Positions 31,889-39,890 of a stretch of DNA of 64,000 bases are shown here, one piece after another. The DNA is from an uncultured Prevotellaceae bacterium (lineage in GTDB: Bacteria; Bacteroidota; Bacteroidia; Bacteroidales; Bacteroidaceae). Each line of letters begins with the position of its first letter. Position 1 is the first letter of the stretch. Location of the stretch: positions 1-64,000 of the forward strand of contig CACWOS010000003.1 of the NCBI GenBank assembly GCA_902762565.1, given 5' to 3'. The translations under genes and the position numbers were made by a program. Below the pieces are notes generated by a model. The model was not told where the DNA came from and did not search any database. It was given only the letters and a program-made list of their open reading frames with translations.

Positions 31889-33160
31889 TTATTGTTGTAC
31901 CTTTGGAGCTACAGGCCTTACGTTACAATTATAGTTCTGGGGGACACTACCAATGTAGAAAGCTCTGCCGAAGAATTCGTTGTAGAACGACAGTTCAAAA
32001 ACGTAACTTTCTTCAGTATCGGAGGTAAGATAGAATCCGTAATTGCCATTATGGCTCAATGTTTGATTGGCATCCTTAATACCGCCTGCAGGCAGGAAAA
32101 TGCTGTTGCCGTTAGCGAGGCTGGTAACCTTGAAACCGGCATTTTGGCTGTCCCAAGTCCAATCGCACTGTGTCAGCAGTTCCTGCATATCAGCCTTTGT
32201 CGGCATGCGCCATACACCCTTCCAGGTAGCTTTAACAGCATCGTCTTCGTTCCATGACATGTAATCGCCAATCTCGTATGCAGTGCTGGCTCCCATATTG
32301 CAGGTGGACCACAATAGACCGCTCTTCAAGCCTAAGTCGATGTATGGATGGCCATTGTATGGATCTTCCTTGATAGTGACGTTGAGCGTATATTGCTGCC
32401 CCATCTTCAGGGCAGGCAACTCGACATCGAAGGGGAATGACCTCTCGTTGTCGTAGGTGAACACCAAATGAACCATTCGGCTCTCATCAGGTAACAGCAA
32501 TACGTCCTGTTTCACTGTCTTGGCAGCAACAGCATCGGTCGTGATGGTCAGTGGAGCCTCAATAGTCGCTACGCTTTCAGGATAGCCAACCAACAAGGGT
32601 TGGGCATTCTCAGAGTTGTAGGTAAATCCACCCTGTTTGTAAATCTTTTCGCCAGACAACTGGATGGTGTTCAGTTTAGCCTCCTTCTTATAGGTAACGT
32701 TCAGGCGCAGCAGACATAGTGCATGCTGGAACTGGATGTTAGCCTCTGGAGCCTTGTTGTTAACTTCGACATCTGAAATGCCATAGAGGAAGTTCTCCTG
32801 TGCTGCAAGATCAACTCCTATAACGGGCATGGCGGGATTGAAGTCTTCCTTATAGGGATAGTAGGCAACTACACGGGTCTGTGTGGAACCCAGAATGATA
32901 TTGTTGGTGTTCAACTGCTTACCATTCCATTCGGAGGCTACGTTCATATACGTATTGCCATAAGCCGGCAGAAACAGCCCGACTTTGTCGCCATTGGTAA
33001 ATGTCGTATCGTTAATGGCTGCCCTTGTAGTTGGCAGTTGGGCGTTGATGCTCAGAATGGCTGGAGCGTCGTCGCCAACAGCAGTCATCTCGAAATCGTT
33101 GCTGCATGCCCATAGCATCGTGGCAGCAATCAGTCCTAAGAATATGTTATGTTTTCTCAT
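31889..33160 (-). CDS. Fimbrillin family lipoprotein with FISUMP-type C-terminal domain
   Basis: A 423-residue protein. Lipobox at MLWAC-SND. The N-terminal two thirds match the Mfa-like fimbrillin pattern (TTRAAINDTTFTNGDKVGLF, YYPYKEDF, IQFQHALCLLRLNV, LKMGQQYTLNVTIKED). Residues about 285-420 carry a FISUMP-like domain (YIDLGLKSGLLWSTCNMGAS, GVWRMPTKADMQELLTQC, VRPV), often found in Bacteroidota surface proteins. It is the last gene of the seven-gene operon, just before the terminator. Likely a surface or fimbrial tip component; ligand unknown. Confidence 0.85.
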   Translation of the reverse strand: MRKHNIFLGLIAATMLWACSNDFEMTAVGDDAPAILSINAQLPTTRAAINDTTFTNGDKVGLFLPAYGNTYMNVASEWNGKQLNTNNIILGSTQTRVVAYYPYKEDFNPAMPVIGVDLAAQENFLYGISDVEVNNKAPEANIQFQHALCLLRLNVTYKKEAKLNTIQLSGEKIYKQGGFTYNSENAQPLLVGYPESVATIEAPLTITTDAVAAKTVKQDVLLLPDESRMVHLVFTYDNERSFPFDVELPALKMGQQYTLNVTIKEDPYNGHPYIDLGLKSGLLWSTCNMGASTAYEIGDYMSWNEDDAVKATWKGVWRMPTKADMQELLTQCDWTWDSQNAGFKVTSLANGNSIFLPAGGIKDANQTLSHNGNYGFYLTSDTEESYVFELSFYNEFFGRAFYIGSVPQNYNCNVRPVAPKVQQ

Positions 33161-33179
33161 TATTCTGTCAAATTAAGGG

Positions 33180-34163
33180 TTAGTCCATATTCCAAGTGTT
33201 CTCAATATTACCTTCGCCATTGTTGCTCCAATCCAGAATGGTGGAACTGCCAACAGAGATGGCTACCGGCATGTCCTTAGACGTGTCAATAGTGACGGGA
33301 TAGACATAGCGGCTGTTGGATGACCATGTTGTATATGGAAGCTCAACACTATATACATTTCCGCCAATAGTCAGTTCTAAAGTTACGCGATTGTATGAAT
33401 TTATACTGGTAGGAACGACTAGCAGGTCGATAGTCTGTGAATCCTCCGACAATGTAATAGTCTTTTTGAGTGTCAGCGTGGCGGCTTCACGGTTTGCGTA
33501 AATCATACTGAGCATAGACTCAAGGAAAGAGTCCCATATATGAGTATTGTCTTCATTATGGGCAATAACATATGCCATCTCTTTGGCAATATCTGCCAAT
33601 TTAGTACTATCACACTTGACACTGATAGCGCTACCTTTTTCAATGTTCTTCAGCGAGATGCATGTCAATTGTTCGCTACCGTTCTGCTGTTTTAATACAA
33701 ACGATATGCGGGCCAGTGCATGATGGAACGTCATGGGTACTTTCGGGTATGCTGCGTTAATAAAAGCTCCTTTTGCCAAATTTGGCGTACCTATCAAAAT
33801 GTCACACTGATCACCATTTTCATCGGGTGTAATATCAGCATCCTTAAGATTGGCTAAACCAATGAGGCCTACATTAGCGCCACTTAATTTAACCGTTGGG
33901 TTGATTGACCAGAATCCTGCTGCATTGTACTCTGCCCAAGCATAGTTAATGTTATTGGCTGCACCGCTAACGAAGAGTTCCACCATACTACCGGCACTGA
34001 AGCTAGTGGCTTCAATGATTGAACGGGTAGTGGATATATCCGTAGTCAACTGGAGGTCAGCCGTTTTTGCCATATTGTCGCTGCCTTCTTCAGAAGAACA
34101 CGACACCAGTCCCAGCAACGCTGTTGCCAAGGACATCATGATTGTATATCTTTTCATCTTCAT
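33180..34163 (-). CDS. Fimbrillin family lipoprotein
   Basis: A 327-residue protein with a lipobox (GLVSC-SSEE) and Mfa-like features: TTDISTTRSIIEATSFSAG, MTFHHALARISFVLKQ (the conserved H-A-L-A-R-I fimbrillin motif), LVVPTSINSYNRVTLELTIGG and a C-terminal strand (YPVTIDTSK) followed by WSNNGEG. These proteins are lipidated, exported and, in fimbrial members, processed by a protease and polymerised by strand exchange. Nineteen bases separate it from the downstream fimbrillin gene. Confidence 0.82.
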   Translation of the reverse strand: MKMKRYTIMMSLATALLGLVSCSSEEGSDNMAKTADLQLTTDISTTRSIIEATSFSAGSMVELFVSGAANNINYAWAEYNAAGFWSINPTVKLSGANVGLIGLANLKDADITPDENGDQCDILIGTPNLAKGAFINAAYPKVPMTFHHALARISFVLKQQNGSEQLTCISLKNIEKGSAISVKCDSTKLADIAKEMAYVIAHNEDNTHIWDSFLESMLSMIYANREAATLTLKKTITLSEDSQTIDLLVVPTSINSYNRVTLELTIGGNVYSVELPYTTWSSNSRYVYPVTIDTSKDMPVAISVGSSTILDWSNNGEGNIENTWNMD

Positions 34164-34202
34164 AACCTATACATATTAATTAGATTTTGATGTGGCATAT
34201 CC

Positions 34203-35099
34203 TTAATTGATATTGCTATCCTTCCAGACATCCAGACCGTTTTGGATATTAGAATCCCAAGGCACAATCGTCCACTCGCCAGCCTCAAGTTCGCCGAGGT
34301 GGTTGATAGTCAGCGTAATGTCGTACTGTGTATTGGCATAATAATTCTTTTGGGGTAGAGTGGCTGTCTTTTCTGTGCTGCCGTGAAGCGAAAGTGTAGG
34401 AGTCTGATTGCCAGGCAAAATTAAAAAGTCTGCCTCAATAGCATTGTTGTCTGTCAACTCGTTATTCTGTGGCTTCAGATAGATAGAGCCGCTTTTATCC
34501 TTTCCAACATTGGTGTTGAACCCTGCTAAATCGTAATATCCTTCTTTAAAGAGATTATTCATCTCCAAACCATAGAAGTTGTAATCGGATGTGTTGCCAA
34601 CAGCCTTCTTTACTGTTACATGGATACGCGCAAAAACATGTTTCATGCTCAGTTTAGCATAAGGAGAACTTTCTGTAGCACTTCCGTAATAAGAGGTGAA
34701 TAACAGGTCTGTCTGAGAGGTGAGGCTCAAGGGAAAGCCTTGCTCTAACGCTGACATGGTCAGGTTCTTATTGTATGGATAATATGCATACACGTAGCAG
34801 GTACCATTCTCAGGGATATACACTAGCTGATCGAACTTACTGTTACCATCTAAATAGGTTACCTCTCGGTTGAAGCCATCCTCTAATACGTTGTTGTAGA
34901 GATAAGATGTGCTTTTGGTGACAAATACGCCATACGCGCTGTTGTTGGGGAGGGTAGAACCTTCAACTACTGAACGGGTGATGCCATCAAACTCAATTTG
35001 CAGAGGCACGCGGCTTGTATTGCCGCCAGCCTCGTTCTCCTCACTGCTGCAGGCGAGCAGCAGTGGGAGTGCAAGAAGTGATAATATTGCTTTTTTCAT
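34203..35099 (-). CDS. Fimbrillin family lipoprotein
   Basis: About 298 residues when started at MKKAILSLLALPLLLAC (ATG at 35099). A longer reading from 35123 would overlap the upstream gene and put eight polar residues before the signal peptide. Lipobox LLLAC-SSEE, then Mfa-like motifs: GITRSVVEGSTLPNNSAYGVF, CYVYAYYPYNKN, LSMKHVFARIHVTVKKAVG, LILPGNQTPTLSL, NTQYDITLTINHLGE. The C-terminus ends with a Trp-containing strand (WTIVPWDSN) as in the neighbouring paralogues. Confidence 0.82.
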   Translation of the reverse strand: MKKAILSLLALPLLLACSSEENEAGGNTSRVPLQIEFDGITRSVVEGSTLPNNSAYGVFVTKSTSYLYNNVLEDGFNREVTYLDGNSKFDQLVYIPENGTCYVYAYYPYNKNLTMSALEQGFPLSLTSQTDLLFTSYYGSATESSPYAKLSMKHVFARIHVTVKKAVGNTSDYNFYGLEMNNLFKEGYYDLAGFNTNVGKDKSGSIYLKPQNNELTDNNAIEADFLILPGNQTPTLSLHGSTEKTATLPQKNYYANTQYDITLTINHLGELEAGEWTIVPWDSNIQNGLDVWKDSNIN

Positions 35100-35115
35100 A
35101 TCGTTTCTGTTCTGT

Positions 35116-36525
35116 TTAGTCATAAATATCTATATCGGTATTGCCGCCGTTGCTCCAAGGCTGCACATATACATCACTGACGGAAATTGACACGTCGGTA
35201 CGTGTGTAATTGACAGTGATATCATAGTTGTACTTCTTTCCATACTCCCAACTGGTTGAGGGTAGTGTGACAGGAATGACCTCAGTCTTCATGTTAGTCG
35301 AGTTGTTCAACGTGATGTTCACTTTTACCTCATTTTCACCGAACTTGACAGGTATCAACGAGTTGAAGTAAACTAATGAGTTCTTCTCGTAGTTCAACGC
35401 AATTTTCGTGGACTTTGACCATGTGGCAGCATTGTTCTTAATGAGTGTCATCGTACCATTGGTCAAGTCAAATGTTGCATTGGTGCAAATGGCCTCAGCC
35501 TTTTCTGCATTAGCTATCTCAACCTGAGTGATGTACTTTGACGAGGTGGCACCGTTGGTTGACTTGCAACTAATGTTCAGATTAACCTGATAGGGCAGCA
35601 GTGTTGTCATCGGACAGCTGACCTTGTTGTTGGTCGGGCTTATCTTGGCATGACCATACTCGAAATACTTGTCAGTATAATAAATAGGTATAGCCTTGTA
35701 ATTAGTGTAGCTCTTATTATAAGGCTTATAGACATAGACGTCAGCCTCGCCTGAAATATTGCCTGACCATGAAGTGCCCGACCAGTTGCTGGCGTATGTA
35801 TAGTTATCGCTAACAATCCAGAAACCTGCATAGTTTGAATAGAATTCAGAACCAGTCAGATCTACGTATGCATTAGCCTGAGTGGTAAATTCTTTCACTG
35901 GCGAGTAGTAGGGCGTTGTGCCGTATGGTAGCGTTACCTTTGCGCGTACATAGTACTTTGTGTTGTCGTTCAACTTTAGTGTTGCATTGTAGTTGTTGCC
36001 GTAGCGGGAACCAGCCATTTGTTGGGCATTGCTCATATCGGCATTGGTAGAGTATTCGAAAGTGACTTCACAGTCGCTACGTCCCCAATAGTAAGATACA
36101 TATGCACTATAGGATGTGATTTCGCTGACAGTAATCTCGTTGGTGATTTCGTTTGTCTTAAACTCTGTGACAGGACTCTGCACGAAACCGTGCGGTTTTC
36201 TCAGGCATAACTGTACGTAATAGGTTGTGGCAGGCAGCAGGTCTGTCGAACTGGTGTAGTATCCGCTGCTCATACTTGCATTCAACTCTTTTGAATCACT
36301 CATGTCGGACGATGTGGACAGCAAGTAATAGGCGCGTTCAATCCCATTATCGTTGAGACTTGGGTATTGCAGTGTCACGTTCAGTACTTGTTTCACATTC
36401 TGCTTAACCGTCACCCCACCCAGCGTAGGCACATTGTTATTGGGCTCTTGTACGTCCTGACATGACGTCAGCATGGCACCGGCACTGACCAGGCATGCCA
36501 ATAAGATAAATATATACTTTTTCAT
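35116..36525 (-). CDS. Fimbrillin-like lipoprotein with fibronectin-type N-terminal modules
   Basis: A 469-residue protein. Lipobox MLTSC-QDV. Residues about 35-210 look like two fibronectin type III-like modules (LLPATTYYVQLCLRKP, VSEITSYSAYVSYYWG, NTKYYVRAKVTLPYGT). The C-terminal part resembles a fimbrillin (ADVYVYKPYN, VSCPMTTLLPYQVNLNISC, VIPVTLPSTSWEYGKKYNYDI, VQPWSNGG). It may be a longer tip or stalk protein of the same surface structure. It is followed by 16 bases before the next fimbrillin start. Confidence 0.75.
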   Translation of the reverse strand: MKKYIFILLACLVSAGAMLTSCQDVQEPNNNVPTLGGVTVKQNVKQVLNVTLQYPSLNDNGIERAYYLLSTSSDMSDSKELNASMSSGYYTSSTDLLPATTYYVQLCLRKPHGFVQSPVTEFKTNEITNEITVSEITSYSAYVSYYWGRSDCEVTFEYSTNADMSNAQQMAGSRYGNNYNATLKLNDNTKYYVRAKVTLPYGTTPYYSPVKEFTTQANAYVDLTGSEFYSNYAGFWIVSDNYTYASNWSGTSWSGNISGEADVYVYKPYNKSYTNYKAIPIYYTDKYFEYGHAKISPTNNKVSCPMTTLLPYQVNLNISCKSTNGATSSKYITQVEIANAEKAEAICTNATFDLTNGTMTLIKNNAATWSKSTKIALNYEKNSLVYFNSLIPVKFGENEVKVNITLNNSTNMKTEVIPVTLPSTSWEYGKKYNYDITVNYTRTDVSISVSDVYVQPWSNGGNTDIDIYD

Positions 36526-36537
36526 GTCTTTTGTTTT

Positions 36538-37299
36538 TTAGAAGTAAATACCAACACCGAAATTACCTTTTAAGTAATCCTTAATTTCTTTGGTGTTTGC
36601 TTGTACACCGGCTTGTACGTAGAAACGGCTAACTCTTACCATGAGTCCAGCGTCAACCATCACGCCGCTATAGCAGTCAGGTGTCTCCCAATAATCACCA
36701 TTTTGATATTCCCAGTAGATGTTACGTTCCTCATAACCACATCCGGCATAGAGATAAAATGGTCCGTAAGCGCGACCGATAAGACCTGCAGAGGCCCCCC
36801 AGTACCTGCGCTTCTCATTGCCATTGAACCATCCTTCGTTGTAGTAGGGGTAGCCGTCTATCGGCTTGCCGTTGAATTGCCCCTTCAGATAGAAACCGTA
36901 GTCCTTGACAACACCGACCATTAGACCTGGTGCTGCATACTTCGGGTTTGCATCAGGGAATACTGCGCTGATGCCTGCGAAAATCTGGTACTTTTCCGGC
37001 TTGTAGTTCAGCCATGAACTCTTCCCCATCTTGATGGTCATGCCGTCCTTGCCTTTCTTCGTAGTAGCATCCCATCCGGCATACTCGGCACGCAATTTGG
37101 GATTGTTCTTATTGGTCACAATAGAGAATGTACCATCCATATTGGTGAGCACACTCTCGTTGGTGCCTTTAACTTGCACCTTGGCTCCAGGCATGGGGAC
37201 ACCCTTGGTATCGGTTACTGTGCCCGTTATGGCGGTTTGCGCCATTGATGGCATAGCTAACGTTGCCAGAGCCACACTCAACATTAATAGTTTCTTCAT
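36538..37299 (-). CDS. Exported protein with carboxypeptidase-regulatory domain and probable beta-barrel
   Basis: A 253-residue protein when started at MKKLLMLSVALATLAMPSMAQ (37299); the longer reading to 37356 overlaps the caspase gene and lacks a signal at its front. Residues 24-95 are a carboxypeptidase-regulatory-like (CNA-B type) module (ITGTVTDTKGVPMPGAKVQVKG). The rest has alternating aromatic strands (YQIFAGISAVFP, YGFYLKGQFNG, FYLYAGCGYEERN, FYVQAGVQANTKE) and ends in FGVGIYF, the C-terminal aromatic signature of a small outer-membrane barrel. It lies between the caspase and fimbrillin genes. Confidence 0.75.
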   Translation of the reverse strand: MKKLLMLSVALATLAMPSMAQTAITGTVTDTKGVPMPGAKVQVKGTNESVLTNMDGTFSIVTNKNNPKLRAEYAGWDATTKKGKDGMTIKMGKSSWLNYKPEKYQIFAGISAVFPDANPKYAAPGLMVGVVKDYGFYLKGQFNGKPIDGYPYYNEGWFNGNEKRRYWGASAGLIGRAYGPFYLYAGCGYEERNIYWEYQNGDYWETPDCYSGVMVDAGLMVRVSRFYVQAGVQANTKEIKDYLKGNFGVGIYF

Positions 37300-37328
37300 A
37301 TTGATGTATTGTAATTTATGTTCTTTGG

Positions 37329-39872
37329 TTATTGATTCATCTTCATTTCGCCCCATTCACTGCCTAAACCAGGCGCGCTGATAACGGTAGGTGTCTGTGG
37401 CTTTTTGTTAACCACAGTTGACTTCTGTCTGACCTTCGTCTTGATGTAGTTGCCTAAATCAGATAGCGTCACGTTACCTTTGGTCTCTTGTAGCTTCTTA
37501 AGCAGGTAGTAGGTGAAGAGTCCGTGACTCTTTTCCTTGTAGGGCATAGCTGTTTCGTTGCCGCTGGCTGCCGAGAAGATGACCATATTTCCCATGGGCA
37601 ACTCTTCTTTGGGGCTGATGGCTACACCTCGTGCTGCCACCAGCATGCCGTCGTCACGCTTTGAACCGCTAAAGCAGGCATCTAAGAATACCACTACAGA
37701 GTGGGCTTTCAGGGCACCTAACTGGCTGTACAATTTCTTCAGTGAGTAGCATCCGTCAGTCTGCTTGCCATCAGCGTCGATTGGCAGCAGGAAGGCATCC
37801 TTGGTCTGTTCATTGGGAATACCATGACCGGCATAATAGAAGATAACCTTTAGGTCGCCTTGATAGGCGGCAGCAATGGATTCTATGTCGCGTAATGCAC
37901 GGATCATGATACCATACGACGCATCCTTGTAGAGACGGATATTGTCCTTTGGCAGCCCGAGAGTCTTCTCACAGTACTTGGCAAATGTCGTTCCGTCATT
38001 CTGTGCCATCGGTACACCAGCTACCATGCTGTAATTTTCGTTACAGATGATAACGGCAAATGTCTTGTCGTTCTTTACTTTTGTTTCAGGAATGTTGAGA
38101 TCGACATCCGATGCTCCAACGGATACTTTTTTCTGCTGTCGTGTTGCAGCGTTTTGCCTGCTTTGCTGATTGCTGGCAAAGAGACTGTTGTCCAATTTGT
38201 CAAACTGTACGTCAACTACGGTCTCCGTATAGTTGAGGCTCTTGTCGCCTGTAAACTGATAGGTTTTTCCTGCAGGCGTAGTAAACGTCAAACTAGCAAG
38301 TGTCAGCCTGTCTCCTGAAATATAGAACTGCGGATTGCTGAACTGCATGCCGTTCCAGCTGCTTTCAAACGAACGAGCCTCGTTGTTCTCACGTGGTACA
38401 GGAACGATGAGCTCACCGTATTTTGACTCAATAAGGAATACGCGGTTCTCTGCATCGTATGGACGCAATACCATGTCACGTCCAAATCGGATGTTCTTGG
38501 TGTAACTGTTGATATACTCCTTTTCTGCTGATGCCAATAGTTCCTTGACCTTAGCTTGGCGGCTTTCTTCAGTTACGCGGGTACGGTATTCCTCTGCTGT
38601 TTCGTATGGGTCTTTGGCCTGCCATTTCTTAAGACGCTCTTCTACGAACTTCTTTGCATACTCCGAATACAGCGGTAGCTCCTCCTGCTGTTGGACTGCG
38701 GGAGAGGCTGATGCAGACTGGCTGCTTGCGATACTTGGCGTGTTAGCCAGTGTGTTCTGAGTGGCATAGGACAGTGCCGTTGGTGCCATTCCACAGCTGA
38801 CGGTTACACCACCCATGGCTGTCACTCGTTTGTTGGCTTCTGCCAATTTGCCCGTCTGCTCAGAGAATAGGTAGGATATAGCCAATGCTTGTGCATATTT
38901 CAATGAGTTTGTTTCCGCACGTGTTATCTCCTCTAATTCTTTGGCAGCCTCGGTAAAATACTCCTTGGCCAACTTTTGGTTTCGTTTCGCATTGTTGCCT
39001 GACTCGGCAGCAGTATGATAGGCAATTCCCATGTTGTACTCGCAAATGGCAATATGCTTTGCCAAATCCAAACTGCGAGGATTTGTGACACGTAGTTTCT
39101 TATATATTTCCAAAGATTGTTCGTATTGCTGAGTCTCTTCATAAAGCTGTGCCTGCAGTTTCATGAGGTCGGTGTTCGAGGGCTGATACGTGAGCGCTTT
39201 GGTCAAGTAGCGCTGCATGGCTGCATAGTCTTTGCTATCCATGCAGATATTGATAGCCTGTTTCAGGATGTTGATGTTCGACGGGTTGTTGTTCACCACC
39301 TCATCGAGAATCTCCTTGGCTGATGTATAGTCCTTGGCCTTTACGCAAGCGTCCATCATAAACGACAGCACGTCACGTCTGTGCTTTTGTTCGCCTGTCG
39401 AGAGATAGGCCTTGAAATATGGTATCACGCGCTGGTAGTCACCGCTGTTGTATGTGTTGGCAGCAGCATTATAGGCTATCAGTGGATAGTTCGATGAACG
39501 CTCGAAATCCGTACCAGCCATGACGGGCATCATCTGGATGTCCAGATATGCCTGTGCAAAGAGCATGGCGTTGGTCCTTTGTCGTTGTGAGGCATTATAG
39601 ATGTATGCCTTCTCAATCCAGGGGCGCATCTCCGACAGCGTGGTACGCAGTTGGTTATAGTCTGCCGAACCAGTACTGACAGTCTTTGCTTCTAGCTTTA
39701 AGGCTTCGTAGCTCTGCCATAGGGTAGCGTAAGCTGTGCCTGGGTTTCCGCCATTGATCTGACTGAGGAACTGCTTGAAAAGGCTGCAACCATATTGCAC
39801 CCCTGTTTGGCCCCAGACGCCTATTGGCAGGAGAACCGCCATGAGCATGATGTATATGATACGTTTGTTCAT
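37329..39872 (-). CDS. Exported TPR-caspase (peptidase C14 family)
   Basis: An 847-residue protein. Signal peptide MNKRIIYIMLMAVLLPIGVWG. Residues about 45-330 are helical with TPR-like units (GDYQRVIPYFKAYLSTG, YEQSLEIYKKLRVTNPRSL). Residues about 400-550 form a domain shared with the neighbouring WD40 protein. Residues about 600-840 are a caspase-like peptidase: VIICNENY, KVIFYYAGHGIP with His683, VVFLDACFSG with Cys733, then FSAASGNETAMPYKEKSHGLFTYYLL in part. Both catalytic residues are intact. It acts outside the cytoplasm, unlike most bacterial caspases tied to defence. Second gene of the operon; target unknown. Confidence 0.88.
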   Translation of the reverse strand: MNKRIIYIMLMAVLLPIGVWGQTGVQYGCSLFKQFLSQINGGNPGTAYATLWQSYEALKLEAKTVSTGSADYNQLRTTLSEMRPWIEKAYIYNASQRQRTNAMLFAQAYLDIQMMPVMAGTDFERSSNYPLIAYNAAANTYNSGDYQRVIPYFKAYLSTGEQKHRRDVLSFMMDACVKAKDYTSAKEILDEVVNNNPSNINILKQAINICMDSKDYAAMQRYLTKALTYQPSNTDLMKLQAQLYEETQQYEQSLEIYKKLRVTNPRSLDLAKHIAICEYNMGIAYHTAAESGNNAKRNQKLAKEYFTEAAKELEEITRAETNSLKYAQALAISYLFSEQTGKLAEANKRVTAMGGVTVSCGMAPTALSYATQNTLANTPSIASSQSASASPAVQQQEELPLYSEYAKKFVEERLKKWQAKDPYETAEEYRTRVTEESRQAKVKELLASAEKEYINSYTKNIRFGRDMVLRPYDAENRVFLIESKYGELIVPVPRENNEARSFESSWNGMQFSNPQFYISGDRLTLASLTFTTPAGKTYQFTGDKSLNYTETVVDVQFDKLDNSLFASNQQSRQNAATRQQKKVSVGASDVDLNIPETKVKNDKTFAVIICNENYSMVAGVPMAQNDGTTFAKYCEKTLGLPKDNIRLYKDASYGIMIRALRDIESIAAAYQGDLKVIFYYAGHGIPNEQTKDAFLLPIDADGKQTDGCYSLKKLYSQLGALKAHSVVVFLDACFSGSKRDDGMLVAARGVAISPKEELPMGNMVIFSAASGNETAMPYKEKSHGLFTYYLLKKLQETKGNVTLSDLGNYIKTKVRQKSTVVNKKPQTPTVISAPGLGSEWGEMKMNQ

Positions 39873-39890
39873 GCTTGTGTTGTTACTGGT

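Noticed and set aside
37300..37356. Longer N-terminus of the carboxypeptidase-regulatory/barrel protein
   Set aside because: It overlaps the caspase gene 3' end and precedes a clear signal peptide starting at 37299.
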